Below are positions 60,113 to 64,000 of a stretch of DNA of 64,000 nt, in pieces. The position numbers and the translations under genes were made by a program. This DNA is from Pyronema omphalodes. Its lineage: Eukaryota > Ascomycota > Pezizomycetes > Pezizales > Pyronemataceae. How positions within the stretch are numbered: position 1 is the stretch's first letter; each line of letters begins with the position of its first letter. The notes below the pieces were generated by a model that saw only the letters and a list, made by a program, of their open reading frames with translations, was not told where the DNA came from and did no database searches. Location: positions 62,001 through 126,000 of the forward strand of contig JAJJXM010000070.1 in assembly GCA_024516155.1 (NCBI GenBank). Direction: 5' to 3'.

Positions 60113-60227
60113 GGCAAGATGGCCGAGCGGTCTAAGGCGCCAGACTCAAGCTTGAGTTTCCGAGTGGATCACCACACGGAGCATTCTGGTCTCGCAAGAG
60201 GCGGGGGTTCGAATCCCCCTCTTGTCA
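60113..60227 (+). tRNA. tRNA-Leu (anticodon CAA), with intron
   Basis: The acceptor stem pairs GGCAAGA (60113) with TCTTGTC before discriminator A (60227). The D-arm has GCCGAGCGGTCTAAGGC, the anticodon stem is CCAGA/TCTGG, and the T-arm is GGGGGTTCGAATCCCCC. The anticodon CAA is at 60147-60149. A 33-nt intron (60151-60183) follows the base 3' of the anticodon and begins CTTGAG, which can pair with CTCAAG of the anticodon loop. The long variable arm is as expected for leucine tRNA. Confidence 0.95.
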
Positions 60228-62068
60228 GAACTTTTTTATTTTCATAACTCCTTCTTGTATCAAGAAGTTACTGAAGACCTAGGTGTTGGATGTTAATGTT
60301 GGCGAGAGGAGAGAAAGTTGAAAATGGGTGTAAATTTTTTTTGGAAGAGCGGCTGAAGAGTGTTGGTATACCATATGATAAAACCCTGGCCTTGGTAAGG
60401 AAATGATAAAAGAGGGCTTTGGAGAACTTGGATGGAGCTTGTTGGTCATTGAGTTATTTAGAATGCATACGGATGTGCTTTGGGTGAACGTTGAAGGTTT
60501 TAGGGCTTCAGTTAGGGTTGTTCTCTTTTGGGCATTCTTTACAGATGAGTTGGGTTAAGGATGAAAGGGTTAGCATGGGTGATGGCATACATATCTAAAC
60601 GATACCGATGCGGTATGGCACGAGAAAGCGAGGAATAACTCGGACCCCTGGTTAAGTGGTTTCGAGAACTTCAAGAACTTCGTATAGGTGTGTGTACGTA
60701 AGCTCGGGTTTTCGTATTGCCTGCCATATGTACGTATTTTTTGGTCGAATTTGTATCGAGTCAGCTTGGTTATACATTCGGGGGTACGGAATATAGATGG
60801 TTAAAGGGGGTTAGAATTATTAAAGAGTGTTATCTTTTTCTCTTGATTTAGTAGCTTTTCTCCGGAGGGGGGGGGGGGGGGGGTTATGTTGTTCCACAAA
60901 GCTCGTGTTTATTGTATCTTGTCTTCCCGCTTTGAATTAATTCACGAGTTTGTCAGGCTGTGCGACTCAGCGACGATTCAAGCTACAGACGTAGCACATT
61001 CTCTCGGGTCCGTTCCCCGGGCTTCCCGGGTTCAACGTTGAACATTCCCCCACACACCACGCAGTGCGCACCACAACCGGCATCTCACGTGCTGTTGCGT
61101 GCCAACCGTCGACTCCACATTCCCAGTTTCGCCGGAAATCCCAAAAGGCTTGTCTACGCGACATTTTTCGCGACGTCGCGACGTTGCCTCTGACCTTATG
61201 CTGTGCATTTTGATGATGTGAGGAGCTGCGAAGGAGCTCAATTGAAAGATGAACGACAGGGAAAGATGATGAAGAAGGAGAATAAGTATCTTTGAATTCT
61301 TTTTGTTTTTTGCTTTGAACTGCATTCTATGTATTCCGAGGGCTATTTATGAATGGAATCGACTGCCCTTTAACGGCTGCGGGGTTTTAATTCGAATCAG
61401 ATTTAAAACAAATCGAACTTCCCGAATCAAACCCCGGCGAGCCCGGTCCGGTTAACCTTGATTTTCTCTTTTTTTTTTGTGATGCTGGGTCAATTTGTAT
61501 TTGTATTTGTTTCTATGGTGGACTTAGCATGTGTCGGTATATATCCGCGGATGGCTCAGCTGCGTCGTAGCTACAGGCTACAGGGATGCTACCTCGGTTC
61601 TTCACGGGCACCGAACGGGTCTTTTGCTGGTAAAAATCTCGTTTGTGGTGGGCACAACAGCCGGAGGAGGCAGCAATAGAACAGCACAGAGTATTATTAT
61701 TATCGAAGAGCAGAGAAAAAAAAATCAGCTCCGGATTATCTTATCTGTTCGCTTTATTATTTTTCCATCGCCTTGCCGCGAAGAAAAAAAAAACACAGAA
61801 CCAGTTTCTACATACGAGGATTGAACCCCCTTTGTAAGCTCTGCGCGAAAGCAACGATCTCGCTCCATCCAAACCCACAACCGCGGAACGTATGTAACTC
61901 TCCTCACTTCTGCCCTCGCCTCGCCTCGCCACTAACCAACGCCTGCACGCCAGCGGCCAGTCAGTCAGTCACTCAGTCAGCCAGCCAGCCAGCACAACCA
62001 CTCTTTCATCTTTCACTTACATACATATCATTTTACCCCCAACCCACACTGCAGCAGCAATACGCTTC
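60228..62068. other. Intergenic region
   Basis: No gene is seen between the tRNA and PEX13. A run of 17 G lies at 60,867-60,883. Just upstream of PEX13, CAGT/CAGC tandem runs occur at 61,960-61,995. ORFs overlap on both strands. Confidence 0.5.
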
Positions 62069-63534
62069 ATGGCCTCACCTCCTAAACCTTGGGAACGAAA
62101 CGGCGCCACCATCTCCGCAACTCGTAAGCATCCTCCGCGTCGCGTGTTTATCGAAGGAAGAAGGAAGGAAGCTAGAGAGAAACACGACAGTATAGCTAAC
62201 AACTCCAGCTCCCATTACTACAGCTCCTTCAGCACCACCTCTGAATATGTCTACTCCCTCTTCTACTCCGGCTCCTGCCGCTACCACCACGGCCGCTGCT
62301 GCTCCCCCCGCCCTCCCGCAACGTCCTGCTTCCCTCACCGCCGGTGCTGCTGGTGTAGGTGCTATGGGTGCCACCGGCGCTGTGGGCCCTTATTCACCCC
62401 TTAACCGTCCCGGCTTTGGAATGGGAACAGGACTCGGAGGGTACAGTCCATATGGAGGGATGGTGGGAGGAATGGGGTCTTATTCATCACCATATAACAG
62501 ATTTGGAGGAGGAATGTATGGAGGGATGGGAGGATATGGAATGGGGGCAGGATATGGAGGATATGGAGGAATGGGAGGAATGGATCCTAATGATCCTAAC
62601 AGTTTATCAAGAGGTTTCGAGAATTCTACTGCGGCGACTTTTCAGATGATTGAAAGCATCGTTGGAGCTTTTGGAGGGTTTGCTCAGATGTTGGAGAGTA
62701 CTTATATGGCAACTCATAGTTCATTCTTTGGTAAGTTGTCATATCTTCACATGCGTCAATGGGCAGATTCGAGTCGAGAATGGATGGGGGAAAAAAATGG
62801 TCAAGCTAACAATATAAAAAACAGCTATGGTTCGCGTCGCTGAGCAATTCGGAAACCTCAAAAACACCCTCGGATCAATTCTAGGAATCTTCACAATCCT
62901 CCGGTGGATCCGTACACTTTTTGCAAAAGTCACCGGACGCCCTCTTCCCGCACGAGCAGGGGACCTAACCCCCGCCAACTTCGCACACTTCGAAGGCCGC
63001 GGTCCTTCCCCAGTCCCCTCCAAAAAACCCTTCCTCTTCTTCGTCGCCGCCGTTTTCGGACTTCCATACCTAATGGGCAAACTCATCAAATCACTCGCCG
63101 CACGAGAAGAAGAAGAGCAGCGTCGTAGAATGCTAGAAAACCCACAAATGGACCCTAGCAAACTAGAATTCTGTCGTGTAGCCTACGACTACACCCCCGA
63201 AACTCCCAACGGGGTAGAATTGGAGGTTAAGAAAGGAGATTTGGTGGCTGTACTATCAAAAACTGATCCAATGGGAATGCAGAGTCAGTGGTGGAGATGT
63301 AGAGCTCGTGATGCTAGGGTTGGATATCTTCCTAGTCCTTATTTGGAACCGATTGTTAAGAAGGAGGGTATTCCTATTACCTTGCCGGTGGGAAAACAGA
63401 TTGAAGCCCCGGCTGCTCAGGGTAATACGGCGAGTAGGACGGGGACTATGACGAGTGCGGTTAAGGCGCCGGCGGTGGAGACAAAGCCCGGGGATATTAG
63501 TATTGAGAGCTTCCAGAAGGCGGGATTTAACTAA
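62069..63534 (+). CDS. PEX13: Peroxisomal membrane protein Pex13 (SH3 docking factor)
   Basis: Three exons, 62069-62123, 62209-62730 and 62825-63534, encode 428 aa. Pex13 is a peroxisome-membrane docking subunit that receives Pex5/Pex7 cargo receptors with Pex14. The N-terminus MASPPKPWE is family-typical. Residues about 60-125 form a Gly/Tyr/Met-rich (YGGMGGYGMG) region like the one that forms a permeable meshwork in other Pex13 proteins. The junction reads HSSFFAMVRVAEQFGNLKNTLGS, the conserved Pex13 core, followed by hydrophobic segments (ILGIFTILRWI and FLFFVAAVFGLPYLMGKLI). A C-terminal SH3 domain (about 307-372) has FCRVAYDYTPETP, LVAVLSKTDP, QWWRCRARD and GYLPSPYLEPI. Reading through intron 2 would stop at 62843, before the SH3 domain. 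The tail ends in IESFQKAGFN. Confidence 0.95.
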
Positions 63535-64000
63535 GGAGGGGATTAATTAGAGGCCTGGCAAAGAAATGAAGTTAGGCAATGAACTGGATGGAAACCGAAG
63601 CGAAGCGAAGCGGAAGTGGAAACGAAGCGAAGCTGAAACGAAGGCAAAACGAAACTAAGGCAACAGCGAAAGTGAAGTGGAAATCAAAGACAGCCGTAGG
63701 TAGAAATTAGAGATGCAGACGGCGCATGGCTGGGGCGCGGGGTTAGTGATGAGTTGGTGGGGAAGGGAGGAAGCATATTGTGTTACTGTAGTCAATAGTC
63801 ACAATATGCAAAGGAGTCTGGTGTTTTTTTATTTTTTATTATTTTATTTTTATTTTTGATTTGTTGATATACATCTGTGTGTTTTTTTTTCTTTCTCTAA
63901 AGCCTAGTTGTTTTCTTGTGTTTTTGTATTTTTGATACCCGGGATGTTATCTGTGTTTTTTTTTTGTGTTTTTTTTGTGTTTTTTTTTTATACATGAAAT
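63535..64000. other. 3' flank of PEX13, low complexity
   Basis: A degenerate GAAGC/GAAAC repeat lies at 63,594-63,690, followed by T-rich sequence to the end of the window. No gene is seen; the next gene is outside. Confidence 0.5.

Noticed and set aside
1..64000. CRISPR array, operon or prokaryotic transfer
   Set aside because: No direct repeats with regular spacers and no intronless bacterial-type gene block; the 37.5-kb tandem repeat has no spacers.

Overview
This is nuclear DNA of a filamentous ascomycete (Pezizomycotina). The genes are split by short introns with fungal splice signals (GTAAGT-type donors, CTAAC/CTGAC/TACTAAC branch sites, CAG or TAG acceptors). The protein set is typical of that group: CK2 alpha, Pex13, Dus2, Rpp1, a Vps3844-type protein, a type I metacaspase and LaeA-like methyltransferases. 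Leotiomycetes is my guess from overall feel only; nothing in the window proves it. Coordinates of spliced genes come from joining exons by splice signals, reading frame and family motifs.

The window has two parts. Positions 1 to about 19,900 form an accessory, repeat-rich island. It holds four copies of one LaeA-like (TAM/UMTA-type) SAM methyltransferase: intact at 3378-4702 (minus), 10156-11487 (plus) and 16515-17859 (plus), and broken at 12285-13496 (plus). The three intact copies share seven exons with identical lengths for the first six. Between them lie degenerate repeats, inverted-repeat elements (5915-6351 and 6740-7680) with other small elements nested inside, and long stretches without genes.

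From about 20 kb onward the window is a conserved core with ordinary gene spacing. In order: a GRGG-repeat DUF3602-type protein (minus); methylmalonate-semialdehyde dehydrogenase (minus) divergent from inorganic pyrophosphatase (plus); a multi-pass membrane protein with an alpha/beta-hydrolase domain (plus); a small unknown (minus); tRNA-dihydrouridine synthase Dus2 (plus); a Ser/Arg/Gly-rich unknown (minus); CK2 alpha (minus); RNase P/MRP subunit Rpp1 (minus); an intronless, probably mitochondrial membrane protein (minus); a Vps3844-type secretory-pathway membrane protein (plus); a divergent metacaspase (plus); a small charged protein (minus); ribosomal protein eS19 (minus); a protein with two internal repeats (plus); tRNA-Leu(CAA) with an intron; and Pex13 (plus). 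These are housekeeping genes of different pathways (valine catabolism, phosphate metabolism, tRNA modification and processing, signalling, translation, peroxisome import) and do not form a functional cluster.

Small inverted-repeat elements also sit in the core intergenic regions (38.7, 54.4 and 58.0 kb), with a three-unit tandem repeat at 37.5-38.3 kb and a decayed RNase H region of a retroelement at 58.7-59.3 kb. I found no convincing new biological system. The most interesting items are the methyltransferase family expansion, a 46-bp perfect hairpin inserted at TA and shown by paralogous empty sites, a 13-nt micro-exon, and a diverged metacaspase.
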